A stretch of 64,000 nucleotides of DNA, from positions 62,001-126,000 of the forward strand of contig JAWKUB010000006.1 in assembly GCA_041398745.1 (NCBI GenBank), written 5' to 3'. The translations under genes and the position numbers were made by a program. Below, one piece after another: positions 9,267 through 18,283 of the stretch (position 1 is the stretch's first letter; every line of letters starts with the position of its first letter). The stretch comes from JACKHO01 sp041398745. Lineage in GTDB: Bacteria > Planctomycetota > Planctomycetia > Planctomycetales > Planctomycetaceae. Under the pieces are notes generated by a model. That model ran no database searches. It was not told the origin of the DNA and was given only the letters and a program-made list of their open reading frames with translations.

Positions 9267-11573
9267 ATGGATCGAGAAAACAAAGCAGGAGCCAACGTGT
9301 CGTTGCTGGAGGGACTCACCGAGAATCAACATGCGGCCGTCTCACATCGTGATGGTCCGCTGCTGATTCTGGCTGGTCCAGGTTCGGGCAAAACGCGTGT
9401 CGTCACCCGACGCATTGCCAACCTCATTGCCCAGGGAGTACGTGCGAGTCACATTCTCGCGATTACATTCACCAATCGTGCCGCTGATGAAATGAAGGAA
9501 CGAGTGCATCAGCTCATTCCGGAATCGCGCGTGTTCATCAGCACGTTTCACCGGTTTTGTGCCCGTCTGCTACGGCAGTATGGAAACTACGTCGGCCTCG
9601 ACACCAACTTTTCGATTCTCGACACAACCGATCAGAAACAGCAGGTCCGCCAGGTTCTCAGCGACCTCGACTTCGACACGGTGCATTACGCACCGGACAA
9701 AATTCTGTGGCGCATCAGCAAAGCGAAGAATGAATGCATTAACGCGGAAATGTTCCAGCAGCATTTCGAAGACGGTGCTGGCGATCATTTAGACGTGGTC
9801 ACCGCGAAGGCGTATGGGCAGTATCAGCGGCGTCTCCTTGAGGCCAATGCTGTTGATTTTGATGACCTGCTCCTGCACACGGTCGAACTGCTCGAACAGC
9901 ATCCCGAATTGCGGTCGAGTCTCGGCGAGCGGTTTCGGTATGTCATGGTCGATGAATACCAGGACACCAACCTTGCTCAATACCGCATCGCGTTGGCGCT
10001 GTGTCAGCGGCATCGCAACTTGTGCGTGACGGGCGACCCAGACCAGTCGGTGTACGGCTGGCGTGGTGCCAACCCGGCCAACATTTTTTCGTTCCAGCGA
10101 GATTTCGAGGAACACAGCATCATTCCGTTGGAGCACAATTTTCGCAGCACGAAATCGATTCTGCGTGTTGCCGACCAACTTATCGCACACAACAAAAAGC
10201 GACTGAAGAAGAGCCTAATTACCGACAATCCGGAAGGCATTGCTCCTTCATTGCTGTTGTTCTCCGACAGTCAGCGGGAGGCCGATGGCATTGCCACCCA
10301 CATTCGGCAACTCGTAGAAGGGAGAAATGGGGACGATGCCCCCATTGACTGGAAAGACGTTGCCGTCTTCTTCCGCGTCAACGCCATGTCGCGGCAGTTG
10401 GAACAGGCATTCCTGCGACACCGTGTACCGTTTCAGTTGCTCACTGGCGTCGCCTTTTACGAACGAGCCGAAGTCAAAGACCTCATGGCCTATTTGCGGC
10501 TCATCCACAATCCGCTCGACCGGGCCGCGTTCATGAGGATTGTCAACAAGCCACTGCGCGGGCTCGGTAAGACCTCTCAGGATCGACTGCTCAAATGGGC
10601 TGATGATCACGGCGTTTCTCCCCTGGAAGCGTGTAGCCGTGCTCGGGAAATTCCAAAACTTTCCAAGGCGGCCATCGCTAAGTTTCCTGCGTTTGCGCAG
10701 CTCATGGACAGCTTCTCACTGGCGGCCTCAGGGTCGGTTGCCGAGTTGCTGACGCTCATTATCAACAAGACGCGTATGGCCGAGCCGTGGAAAAACGGCG
10801 ACACCGAACAGGATCACGAACGGTTGGCCAACGTGGAAGAGCTCGTCGGGGCGGCCCGCATGTACGACAGTCACGCGGGCGACGAAATCACGCTCGGTGG
10901 ATTCCTCGAACAGGCGGCACTCGTCAACGACGTCGACAACATAGACCGGACGCGTGGCGAAGTCACACTCATGACCATGCACGCCGCCAAAGGTCTCGAG
11001 TTTCCAGTTGTGTTCATTGTGGGACTCGAAGAGGGACTCATCCCGCATGAACGTTCCCTGCGCGATCATGACCGTACTGCCGTTGAAGAAGAACGCCGGC
11101 TGTTATTCGTCGGGATGACGCGTGCCGAGCGGCGGTTGTTCCTGACTCAATCTCGCATGCGGTCGATGCATGGACGCACGGTCCCGACAATTCGCAGTCC
11201 CTTTCTCGACGAATTCGAGATTTCGGAACAGTCGGAAGATGAATTCCCGGTCGACGCCTGGCCCACGCCTGCTCCCAAATACAACAAGCCTGCGGTAAGC
11301 GAGCCGACTCTGGACTTCAGTTCTCACGCCACGCTGATGAGTAAGCTGCAAACAGGGGCCGACCTCGCCAAGGGTGGCAAGTTTGGCAACGTGGAACTCC
11401 CCACAGGTTTCGCCATTGGCATGCAGGTACGGCATCCCCGCTACGGGCTAGGAACCGTCATTAATCTTCAGGGGATGGGAGCCAAAAGGATGGTCACGGT
11501 TCGCTTTATCCAGGACGGTCGCGAACAGGATTTCGTCAGCAAGCATGCGCCACTCCAGCCGGTCGGCGTGTGA
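9267..11573 (+). CDS. pcrA: ATP-dependent DNA helicase, UvrD/PcrA type
   Basis: The 768-residue protein is a superfamily 1A 3'-5' helicase. Walker A GPGSGKT is at residues 37-43, motif Ia TFTNRAADEM at about 68-77, the Walker B/DEYQDTN motif at 229-235 and motif III GDPDQSVYGWRGA just after 255. The C-terminal motifs TMHAAKGLEF and VGMTRAERRL are present. The tail VRHPRYGLGTVINLQGMG is the Tudor-like C-terminal domain of PcrA/UvrD that contacts RNA polymerase. The family acts in nucleotide excision repair, replication restart and removal of RecA. ATG at 9267 is used; GTG 9297 is a possible shorter start. The stop overlaps the earliest possible start of the following glycosylase gene (GTGTGA), suggesting a repair operon. 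Confidence 0.93.
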   Translation: MDRENKAGANVSLLEGLTENQHAAVSHRDGPLLILAGPGSGKTRVVTRRIANLIAQGVRASHILAITFTNRAADEMKERVHQLIPESRVFISTFHRFCARLLRQYGNYVGLDTNFSILDTTDQKQQVRQVLSDLDFDTVHYAPDKILWRISKAKNECINAEMFQQHFEDGAGDHLDVVTAKAYGQYQRRLLEANAVDFDDLLLHTVELLEQHPELRSSLGERFRYVMVDEYQDTNLAQYRIALALCQRHRNLCVTGDPDQSVYGWRGANPANIFSFQRDFEEHSIIPLEHNFRSTKSILRVADQLIAHNKKRLKKSLITDNPEGIAPSLLLFSDSQREADGIATHIRQLVEGRNGDDAPIDWKDVAVFFRVNAMSRQLEQAFLRHRVPFQLLTGVAFYERAEVKDLMAYLRLIHNPLDRAAFMRIVNKPLRGLGKTSQDRLLKWADDHGVSPLEACSRAREIPKLSKAAIAKFPAFAQLMDSFSLAASGSVAELLTLIINKTRMAEPWKNGDTEQDHERLANVEELVGAARMYDSHAGDEITLGGFLEQAALVNDVDNIDRTRGEVTLMTMHAAKGLEFPVVFIVGLEEGLIPHERSLRDHDRTAVEEERRLLFVGMTRAERRLFLTQSRMRSMHGRTVPTIRSPFLDEFEISEQSEDEFPVDAWPTPAPKYNKPAVSEPTLDFSSHATLMSKLQTGADLAKGGKFGNVELPTGFAIGMQVRHPRYGLGTVINLQGMGAKRMVTVRFIQDGREQDFVSKHAPLQPVGV

Positions 11574-11596
11574 CAGCATTACCAGGAACTCGTTGC

Positions 11597-12235
11597 ATGC
11601 CAGCGGAACCGAACAAGAAGCTTCCCGCCCACGCGGAACTCCAGCGGCACTTTCGCAAGCGTGATCCCCTCCTCGCCAAGGTCATTGCCCAGGTCGGCCC
11701 AATGACCATCAAGGTTCAGCGGAATCATTTCCAGACGCTGGTGGCCTCGATTATTTCTCAGCAAATCTCGACTGCCGCCGCCCGCACAATTCGGCAACGT
11801 CTGGTCGACCACCTGCATCCGGGATCCATCGAGCCGCAGACGTTGCTTGAGGTCTCGCCTGAACAAATGCGGGAGTTTGGTATTTCGAAACAGAAGGCGA
11901 ATTACTTACGGGACCTCACCGAACGCTGCCACGCTCAACAACTCAAGTTGAATCAACTTCATCGCAAGTCAGATGAAGACATCATTTCCGAGCTGACCCA
12001 GGTCAAAGGCATTGGCCGCTGGTCGGCCCAAATGTTCCTCATTTTCGCCCTGCGGCGTCCCAATGTCTTTGCCTCGGGCGATTTGGGAGTCCAGAACGGC
12101 ATTCGCGAAATCTACGGGCTCGCCGAACGTCCCGATGCCGAGCAACTCGCCGAAATCCACGAACGCTGGCAACCCTTTGCCACCGCCGGAAGCTGGTACT
12201 GTTGGCGCTACCTGGAGTTCCTCAAGAACGGCTGA
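11597..12235 (+). CDS. DNA-3-methyladenine glycosylase, AlkA/HhH-GPD family
   Basis: This 212-residue enzyme belongs to the helix-hairpin-helix GPD superfamily. The hairpin VKGIGRWSAQM is at residues 136-146, and the catalytic Asp is D162 in SGDLGVQNG. It lacks the Cys cluster of endonuclease III and the large N-terminal domain of E. coli AlkA, so it resembles the short MAG/AlkA forms. The role is excision of alkylated purines such as 3-methyladenine by a base-flipping glycosylase reaction. ATG 11597 has AGGAA 8 bases upstream; a GTG at 11570 overlapping the helicase stop by four bases would add nine residues. Its position directly behind pcrA fits a DNA repair pair. Confidence 0.88.
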   Translation: MPAEPNKKLPAHAELQRHFRKRDPLLAKVIAQVGPMTIKVQRNHFQTLVASIISQQISTAAARTIRQRLVDHLHPGSIEPQTLLEVSPEQMREFGISKQKANYLRDLTERCHAQQLKLNQLHRKSDEDIISELTQVKGIGRWSAQMFLIFALRRPNVFASGDLGVQNGIREIYGLAERPDAEQLAEIHERWQPFATAGSWYCWRYLEFLKNG

Positions 12236-12362
12236 CAGGCATCGAACGTCTCTCGAACTTTTCCCTACCCACTGCCAACTACCCACTCAAACTTGCAATT
12301 GACCCGTAACCCATTTTTCCACACGATTTCGCCCGTACACGTCTTGCACGGACATCTGGATA

Positions 12363-13151
12363 ATGGATCCCACCGAAAATCAATCACCCTCGGACGAAAT
12401 GACTATCGAGGAAATCGAGCAGGCGTACATGCGCGCGCTCGAAATGGCTGAGGTTGCGGAGTCCCTGTTCCCGGATGAAGCTCAGCTGCAGGACATCGAA
12501 CGCCCCATCGAAATCGAGGAAGATCCTCTCCCGTTCGCGCGGGTAACGTCGAACGAGCCCGATTTAAGCGTTCTGGATGATGATGCAGAGGACGTTCAGG
12601 GAGAATTGGAGGCTGAAGAAGAGCCTGCCGAAGAAATTCGCATCCGGCCCCTTCAGGTTCTCGAAGCCTTGTTGTTCGTTGGTGGCCAACCACTCACCGG
12701 GCGACACCTGGCGGAACTCCTTGGTGGTTCCCACTCACATGAAGATGTCGACGAACTGCTGGAGCAACTCAACCAGTTGTATTTGAGCGAAGGCCGCCCC
12801 TACGAAGTTCGACTGACCGAAGGGGGCTACCGCATGGTATTGCGACCGGAATTCAATTCCGTCCGCAGCAAGGTATTCGGCCAGGGCCCCAAAGAAGTGA
12901 AACTCTCACAGGATGTGCTGGAAATCCTGGCCTTTGTCGCCTATCGACAGCCCGTCACGCGAGAAGAAGTGGAACAGACGGAAAAGAAAAACGTCGGTGC
13001 CATTCTCCGCCAACTCCTCCGCCGCGAACTCGTCGCGCTGAAACGAGAGGACGACGAGGAAACCTACCACACCACCCAACGCTTCCTCGACCTCTTCGGC
13101 CTCGCGTCACTGGCCGACCTGCCGCGCATGGGGGACTTCACGTTCAAATAG
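12363..13151 (+). CDS. scpB: Segregation and condensation protein B (ScpB)
   Basis: The product has 262 residues. An acidic N-terminal extension of about 90 residues, rich in Glu and Asp, precedes the ScpB core. The core begins at RPLQVLEALLFVGGQPLT and holds two winged-helix domains at about 95-165 and 175-240, with the conserved block LEILAFVAYRQPVTREEVE. ScpB dimers bind ScpA and the SMC ATPase to form the bacterial condensin that organises the chromosome. scpA is not in this window, although the two are often adjacent elsewhere. The acidic extension is longer than in typical ScpB and its role is unknown. Confidence 0.9.
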   Translation: MDPTENQSPSDEMTIEEIEQAYMRALEMAEVAESLFPDEAQLQDIERPIEIEEDPLPFARVTSNEPDLSVLDDDAEDVQGELEAEEEPAEEIRIRPLQVLEALLFVGGQPLTGRHLAELLGGSHSHEDVDELLEQLNQLYLSEGRPYEVRLTEGGYRMVLRPEFNSVRSKVFGQGPKEVKLSQDVLEILAFVAYRQPVTREEVEQTEKKNVGAILRQLLRRELVALKREDDEETYHTTQRFLDLFGLASLADLPRMGDFTFK

Positions 13152-13172
13152 CCCGGATTATTCATGAGATTT

Positions 13173-13312
13173 GTAGGGTGTGTGCAGCAAGTCGCCGTAT
13201 TATGGTGGGTTACGTCCGCGAATCTCGCGTCGTAGAATTGACACCCTGTTTTTCGGGTTGAATGACTTGCGTAACGCACCGACTTGATTGACGCGAACTT
13301 CACCCACCCTAC
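13173..13312 (+). repeat. Dispersed ~140-bp intergenic repeat, copy B
   Basis: This copy runs from GTAGGGTGTGTGCAGCAAGT to CTTCACCCACCCTAC and lies between scpB and the CPXCG gene. It is the uninterrupted reference for copy C: TATGGTGGGTTACGTCCGCG is continuous here. The flanks extend the palindrome, since CCCGGATTATTC at 13152-13163 pairs with GAATAATTCGGG at 13313-13324 with one mismatch. The whole region could form one long hairpin and might act as a transcription end for scpB, but there is no U tract. Confidence 0.85.
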
Positions 13313-13337
13313 GAATAATTCGGGATAGGCAATTGAC

Positions 13338-13535
13338 ATGTCGTTTGATGACGCATCATACATTTGCGATGCCTGCGGCGAAGAAGTCGTCATTCCCGTC
13401 GACTTCTCTCAGGGAACGACACAGGAGTACGTCGAAGACTGTCCCGTCTGTTGCAACGCCAGTCTCATTCATGTCGAGATAACTCCGGACGGGGACGTCC
13501 ACATCTGGGCTGAGCCCGAGCAAGACCGTTACTGA
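13338..13535 (+). CDS. CPXCG-motif cysteine-rich small protein
   Basis: A 65-residue protein with two Cys pairs, CxxC at C10/C13 (ICDACGEE) and CPVC at C35/C38 followed by C39, spaced as in the Cys_rich_CPXG family. The arrangement predicts one bound zinc. The family is widespread and has no known function. It is convergent with the next gene and overlaps its 3' end by 7 bp. Confidence 0.85.
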   Translation: MSFDDASYICDACGEEVVIPVDFSQGTTQEYVEDCPVCCNASLIHVEITPDGDVHIWAEPEQDRY

Positions 13536-13972
13536 GTGTCGCGAAGTTCAGGCAACGGCTGAATGTCCGGCGTGAGGAATTCCGCTTTGGCTTCAGCCGA
13601 CATAATGCGGTCCCGCGAGTAATAATCCAGCAGGACACGTTTGGTCATCAATTCAGGATGTGCGTCACAAAAGCCGTTTGATGACTCACCCGTCCAATGC
13701 GATTTGGCCGCTGCAATCAAGTGCAGAAATGCTCGAGTAATTGTTTCGTGATAGCCTCGATCAGTCGCTTCCGGTGTGCCAAGAGTTCGATTCAAAGCCT
13801 GAATGCCGTCCCGCACGCGCGTTAATGCTTCTGCAAAATCAAATCGAACAAGGAAGAGGTATCCGACACGCACATGAGCCAGATGCGTCCACTGCTCCTC
13901 AGAAATCGACGCGGCCAGGAACGCATCCCACAGTTTCTCATCGGACCAATGTGCTGAGTCGTCGTCACTCAT
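13529..13972 (-). CDS. Conserved hypothetical protein, all-alpha
   Basis: The 147-residue product is soluble, with no signal peptide or membrane span. The block EEQWTHLAHVRVGYLFLVRF followed by RGYHETITRAFLHLIA resembles a conserved hypothetical family seen in many bacteria, in which W-T-H-x-A-H and GYHET are invariant. The conserved His and Glu residues could bind metal, but no activity is known to me. It is convergent with the CPXCG gene. Translation from ATG 13972 (MSDDDSAHW) gives a natural N-terminus. Confidence 0.75.
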   Translation of the reverse strand: MSDDDSAHWSDEKLWDAFLAASISEEQWTHLAHVRVGYLFLVRFDFAEALTRVRDGIQALNRTLGTPEATDRGYHETITRAFLHLIAAAKSHWTGESSNGFCDAHPELMTKRVLLDYYSRDRIMSAEAKAEFLTPDIQPLPELRDTQ

Positions 13973-14226
13973 TCATCATTCTCATTTGTTTCACTCGATG
14001 ATTGACATCTGCAACTGTGCCGGTGAGTACGCCTAACTCTACAACTTGCTGCACCAAGTGCAATTGCCGAGACATCAGAACACCGCACCTCAGGTGATTT
14101 GATCAGCCCAGCATAGTCACAACGCTATTGCTTGCCGTGTGCCGAATCGCCCGTCATATTCGTGACGTCGTTCGAACGGTTCCCATTTTGCGGGTTGTCA
14201 GAATAGGTCACAGTTCTTGATGCCAA

Positions 14227-14532
14227 ATGACAATGGGCGGACGGGAGAATGGTAAACGGAATCGCTCGATGAAACCTGATGACGCTCCCATTGAATCGCT
14301 CAGAAATCTGGGCCCCAAGAGCGGAATGTGGCTGCGCGAGGCGGGCATTACCACGGTGGGCGAGCTACGTCGGCTGGGTGCGGTCGTGGCTTATCAAGCA
14401 GTGCGACAGCAACGTGAGCACGTCAGTTTGAACATGCTCTGGGCACTCGCGGCAGGCCTTGAGGGAATCGACTGGCGTGAGTTGACTCAAGAAGCAAAGG
14501 CATTGCTGCGTTCGGAACTGGATGCGCAATAG
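14227..14532 (+). CDS. TfoX/Sxy C-terminal-domain protein
   Basis: This 101-residue protein is essentially one TfoX C-terminal domain: SLRNLGPKSGMWLREAGI, then VGELRRLGAVVAYQAVR, then VSLNMLWALAAGLEGIDWREL, a helix-hairpin-helix-like fold. In gammaproteobacteria TfoX/Sxy activates competence genes, but stand-alone C-terminal domains are common and their role is unknown. The start is uncertain: ATG 14227 is the first, and ATG 14269 (MKPDDAPIE) would remove 14 poorly conserved residues. Confidence 0.8.
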   Translation: MTMGGRENGKRNRSMKPDDAPIESLRNLGPKSGMWLREAGITTVGELRRLGAVVAYQAVRQQREHVSLNMLWALAAGLEGIDWRELTQEAKALLRSELDAQ

Positions 14533-14856
14533 TCCCAGCGTGGCTTAATTGCTGCACAAGTCGTGACGTTTCCGGAAAAGATGTGAGGATTTCGTTTGAT
14601 TTCTCTGGAAGGGGTTGGCATGGGAAAGTGATCCCTCTATGGTGGCTGTGCCGCGTTGATTTTGATTGCAAACGTGTTGTCACAATCGTGACATGGTCTC
14701 ATCGCACAGTGGTGCAGGCAGAGCGAACGGACACTCCATGTGAGTGCTGTGATGCATGGCTAGTGAATTATTCAAATTGAATTGGCATCGCTTCTTGCGG
14801 GCGGTCAATTGGCAACGCAATTTTGAGCAACATCATTTCCGACCAATTGGAGAATC
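14533..14856. other. Intergenic region without recognised gene
   Basis: This 324-bp stretch lies between the TfoX-domain gene and the methyltransferase gene. I see no convincing frame, terminator or repeat. A GTG-started frame at 14583-14780 has no ribosome site and an atypical Trp/Cys-rich product. The last bases hold TTGGAG, which serves the methyltransferase start. Confidence 0.6.
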
Positions 14857-15639
14857 ATGCCACATCGACATCGAATTCAGTTTCCTCCTCAAGATGCCAA
14901 CGACCTCGCACAGGACCAAGTAACATTCCACTTAATTGAAGAAGGCGACCAGAAAACGGAAATTCGATTTCACGACTACGACCAAATCTATCTCCGACCG
15001 GGCCTCTACGAACAAATCTTCTACGACCGCCTCAAGTGCACGTCGCCGAAGAAGGTTGGCGAAATTCTGAAGGCCACTCTGGATGGTTCAGGCCTCAGTT
15101 TCACCGAACTCCGCGTTCTCGATTTGGGAGCCGGCAACGGCATGATGGGCGAAATCCTCAACCAGTACGGTGTCGCGCGTCTGGTCGGTGCAGACATTAT
15201 CCCCGAAGCGAAAGACGCATGTTACCGCGATCGGCCGGAAGTGTACGACGAGTACTATGTCGCCGACTTCACCGACCTGAAACCGGAAACGTCTCAGGAA
15301 CTTTCTGAATGGTCCTTTGATTGTCTGACGTCCGTGGCTGCGCTGGGATTCGGAGACATCCCGCCCAAAGCATTTTTTCAAGCGTTGCAACTCATCAAAA
15401 CGGAAGGCTGGGTAGCCTTCAACATCAAAGAAACGTTCCTCGACAAGTCCGACACATCCGGGTTTTCGCGGTTCATTCGAGAACTTATTTTCTCTGAGTA
15501 CCTCGACATTTACCACCTGGAGAAATACAGACACCGCCTGTCGATGGAAGGAACCCCACTGTACTACTATGTGCTCGTGGCTCAGAAGACGGCAAAAATC
15601 CCCGAAGAGTTCCTGCAGCAACATGGAATTGAAACGTAA
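14857..15639 (+). CDS. Class I SAM-dependent methyltransferase
   Basis: The 260-residue protein has motif I VLDLGAGNGMMG at residues 87-98, the acidic residue after beta-2 in VGADIIPEAKD, and a motif IV-like DCLTSVAALGFG. An N-terminal 60-residue part (HDYDQIYLRPGLYEQIFYDRL) probably covers the substrate site. The sequence is like small-molecule methyltransferases related to the UbiE/tetratricopeptide-linked group, but the substrate cannot be told. A GGAG ribosome site stands 6 bases before ATG 14857. It is followed 78 bp later by the VWA gene. Confidence 0.85.
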   Translation: MPHRHRIQFPPQDANDLAQDQVTFHLIEEGDQKTEIRFHDYDQIYLRPGLYEQIFYDRLKCTSPKKVGEILKATLDGSGLSFTELRVLDLGAGNGMMGEILNQYGVARLVGADIIPEAKDACYRDRPEVYDEYYVADFTDLKPETSQELSEWSFDCLTSVAALGFGDIPPKAFFQALQLIKTEGWVAFNIKETFLDKSDTSGFSRFIRELIFSEYLDIYHLEKYRHRLSMEGTPLYYYVLVAQKTAKIPEEFLQQHGIET

Positions 15640-15717
15640 AGTCGCCAATTCCAGTGGCCCATTGCTCCCTGCGCGGTAATAATAGCGACGGTCGATATCC
15701 CCCCCTCTTGCTCGGGA

Positions 15718-16869
15718 ATGTCCTCGATGCCGCAGTTTGAGTATTTCGCCTGGGATGGAACGAATCCGTTTCAGCCGCAGTCAGCGGACCAGTTGTGGGA
15801 TGAGCTTTCCGAGTACCTCATGCAGTACGGGGACGAAATCCTCGACAACCTGGAACGCTGGGAGGATGAGCATCCCGAACTGGTCGAAATGCTGACCAAG
15901 CAAGGGTACGTCGAACGCGATCGCACCGGCGCCTATAGCGTCACCGGGAAAGGTCTGAAACGAATCGAACAGCGGTCGCTGGAAAATTTGTTCCAGGCCA
16001 ACAAGCGGGACAACCTGGGCAAGCACGACACCGAGTTCCGTGGTGCCGGGCAGTCGGTGCATGAGGAAACCAGGCCATACGAGTATGGTGATCCCGTCTC
16101 GAACCTCAATTTGCACGAGACCATGAAGAACGCCGTCGCTCGACAGGGGGGCGGTGCTCCGGTCCAGATTACAGAAGATGATTTCGTCGTTCACGAAACG
16201 GAGTATCAGACCTCGTGTGCCACGGTGGTACTGGTCGACATGTCTGGCAGCATGACCCGCTACGGGAAATATGCCGCGGCAAAAAAAGTCGCTCTCGCCC
16301 TGAAAGCGTTGGTGCGGAGTCAGTATCGCTCCGACTTCATGCAGTTTGCCGGATTCTACACCTACGCTACGCCGCTAACGGAGCGGGAGCTGCTGAATTC
16401 GGCCCCCAAGCCGGTGAGCATTTACGATCCCCGCGTCCGCTTAAGAATTCCCCTCGACAATCCCCCCAAGTTCGTCCCGGAACACTTCACAAACATTCAT
16501 GCCGGTTTGCAGTTTGCCCGCCGTGCCCTGCACAAACAGGGAGCACAGAACAAGCAAATCATTCTCATTACGGACGGTGAACCAACCGCGCACATCGACG
16601 GACGGGAAATTGTGCTCATTTACCCGCCGGCCGAAAAAACAGCCCGCATTACGCTCGCGGAAGCGAAGCGTTGTGCTGACGAAGGCATCCACATTTCCAG
16701 TTTCGCGCTCGTCGAGGACTACTTTTACCACGGATTGGTGAACTTTGTGGAAGACCTGGCACGCGTCACCCGGGGCGTTTCTGCAACCTGTAATGCTCAG
16801 GACTTGGGAAACATGGTTGTGGAGAGCTTCGCCAAAGGACGACGTCGCCGCCGCCGGATGGGGAACTGA
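15718..16869 (+). CDS. VWA domain protein (cytoplasmic)
   Basis: The product has 383 residues and no signal peptide or membrane span. An N-terminal helical region (1-110), ending in a winged-helix-like part (EMLTKQGYVERDRTGAYSVT), precedes a von Willebrand A domain. The VWA domain keeps the metal site: D174-x-S176-x-S178 in VDMSGSM, T258 and D286 in ITDGEP. The tail is a basic run, KGRRRRRRM. Similar VWA proteins pair with MoxR-type AAA ATPases as chaperone-like complexes, but no MoxR gene is beside it here. The SPFH gene follows after 243 bp. Confidence 0.85.
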   Translation: MSSMPQFEYFAWDGTNPFQPQSADQLWDELSEYLMQYGDEILDNLERWEDEHPELVEMLTKQGYVERDRTGAYSVTGKGLKRIEQRSLENLFQANKRDNLGKHDTEFRGAGQSVHEETRPYEYGDPVSNLNLHETMKNAVARQGGGAPVQITEDDFVVHETEYQTSCATVVLVDMSGSMTRYGKYAAAKKVALALKALVRSQYRSDFMQFAGFYTYATPLTERELLNSAPKPVSIYDPRVRLRIPLDNPPKFVPEHFTNIHAGLQFARRALHKQGAQNKQIILITDGEPTAHIDGREIVLIYPPAEKTARITLAEAKRCADEGIHISSFALVEDYFYHGLVNFVEDLARVTRGVSATCNAQDLGNMVVESFAKGRRRRRRMGN

Positions 16870-17112
16870 GTCGCCACTTTCGCGATTTTTTCGCGTGAGC
16901 AAGAATCTTAATGATCTGCATTCGCTGGTTGATCGTTTCGCCCGTCAGCCGGTAGCATATAGGCCAGCGGCCATCAGATCGTTTTTCGAAATGGTGTTCG
17001 CGTCCTGCCTCGCGGCCACACGGTAAGATACTTTTGAAAACCGTCGCCGCGGGCGACAGGAAAGAGCAACCTGCTCTAGTTGAGTTCACTCAGCAGTACC
17101 AAGGAGATGTCA

Positions 17113-18204
17113 ATGGGATTGTTTGACAAGCTGCGTGCGGAATTGATCGACATCATCGAATGGGTCGATGATTCGCGGCACACCATCGCGTGGAGATTCC
17201 CTCGCTATAACAACCAAATCAAAAACGGAGCACAGCTTATTGTGCGTCCTGGCCAAATGGCCGTGTTCGTCCACCGTGGCGAAATCGCTGACGTCTTCGA
17301 ACCCGGGCATTACGACCTCAAAACGGACAACCTGCCCATTCTCAGCACGCTGGCCGGTTGGAAGTACGGCTTCGACAGTCCGTTCAAGGCGGAAGTCTAT
17401 TTCATCAGCACGCGGCAAATTACCGACCTCAAATGGGGAACGCCAAACCCCATTATGATGCGTGATGCCGACTTCGGCCCCATCCGACTTCGAGCCTTCG
17501 GTACGTTCACGTTGAAGGCGGTCGATCCCAAGGCACTTCTCAAAGAACTGGTCGGTACCGACTCAAGCGTCGAGGTTGAGGAAGTCAACGAGCTGCTGCG
17601 ATCGGTCGTTTCGTCCGCCTTTGCCGACCTCATTTCGAGTTCGCAAATTAGTGCTCTCGATTTGGCGTCGCACTACCGGGAACTCTCGGAGAAGTTGCGG
17701 CAAATGGTCGTGGAACGTGTCGACGACGAATACGGTCTCGATGTTCCGCAGTTGTTCATCGTCAACGTCTCCTTCCCCGAAGAAGTCGAGAAAGCTCTCG
17801 ACACGCGGACGAGCATGGGAGTCATCGGCGATTTGGGCCAGTACCAGCAATTCCAAATGGGCCGTGCCATGATGGCTGCCGCCGACAATCCCGGCGGCGG
17901 TGCTTCAGACGGCATGGGACTTGGAATGGGATTCGCCATGGCCAACCGCATGGCTGGGGGATTCGGTGCCGCACCCGGAACCGCCCCTCCCCCACCGCCT
18001 CAGACTGTATGGCACATTGCCGTCAACGGTCAGACTCAAGGCCCGTTTAACGACGCTCAGCTCGCTCAAGCTGTGCAGTCAGGGCAGGTGAATCAGCAGA
18101 CCCTGGTATGGAGTCCAGCACTTGGCCAATGGACACCCGCTGGTCAGGTTCCCGCACTGGGCGGCGTCTTCGGCCCACCGCCGCCACCGCCACCAGCACC
18201 GTAG
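17113..18204 (+). CDS. SPFH/band 7 domain protein with C-terminal GYF_2 domain
   Basis: The start is set by AAGGAG at 17101-17106, six bases before ATG 17113 (MGLFDKLRAEL), giving 363 residues. An SPFH domain covers about residues 35-240 (GAQLIVRPGQMAVFVHRGEIADVFEPG is its beginning). A Gly/Met-rich linker follows, then a GYF_2 domain at about 298-345 (WHIAVNGQTQGPF, LVWSPALGQWTPAGQ) and a Pro-only tail. The layout matches the YdjI-like virion-core/SPFH family, whose members recruit partners to membranes or stress complexes. GYF domains bind proline-rich sequences, so the poly-Pro linker and tail may mediate self-association. A rho-independent terminator follows 42 bp after the stop. Confidence 0.88.
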   Translation: MGLFDKLRAELIDIIEWVDDSRHTIAWRFPRYNNQIKNGAQLIVRPGQMAVFVHRGEIADVFEPGHYDLKTDNLPILSTLAGWKYGFDSPFKAEVYFISTRQITDLKWGTPNPIMMRDADFGPIRLRAFGTFTLKAVDPKALLKELVGTDSSVEVEEVNELLRSVVSSAFADLISSSQISALDLASHYRELSEKLRQMVVERVDDEYGLDVPQLFIVNVSFPEEVEKALDTRTSMGVIGDLGQYQQFQMGRAMMAAADNPGGGASDGMGLGMGFAMANRMAGGFGAAPGTAPPPPPQTVWHIAVNGQTQGPFNDAQLAQAVQSGQVNQQTLVWSPALGQWTPAGQVPALGGVFGPPPPPPPAP

Positions 18205-18246
18205 ACAAAGGGTAGCGCAGATCATTCCTGTCTGTGTTTCGCACAA

Positions 18247-18279
18247 GGCGGTTGGCTCCCAGAGTCAGCCGCCTTTTTT
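18247..18279 (+). terminator. Rho-independent terminator after the SPFH gene
   Basis: The 11-bp stem GGCGGTTGGCT / AGTCAGCCGCC contains two G-U pairs, has a 5-base loop and runs into six T residues (18274-18279). It is the clearest intrinsic terminator in the first third of the window. Confidence 0.88.
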
Positions 18280-18283
18280 CAAT

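Noticed and set aside
14583..14780. 65-residue plus-strand frame with GTG start
   Set aside because: No ribosome site; Trp/Cys-rich product without family.
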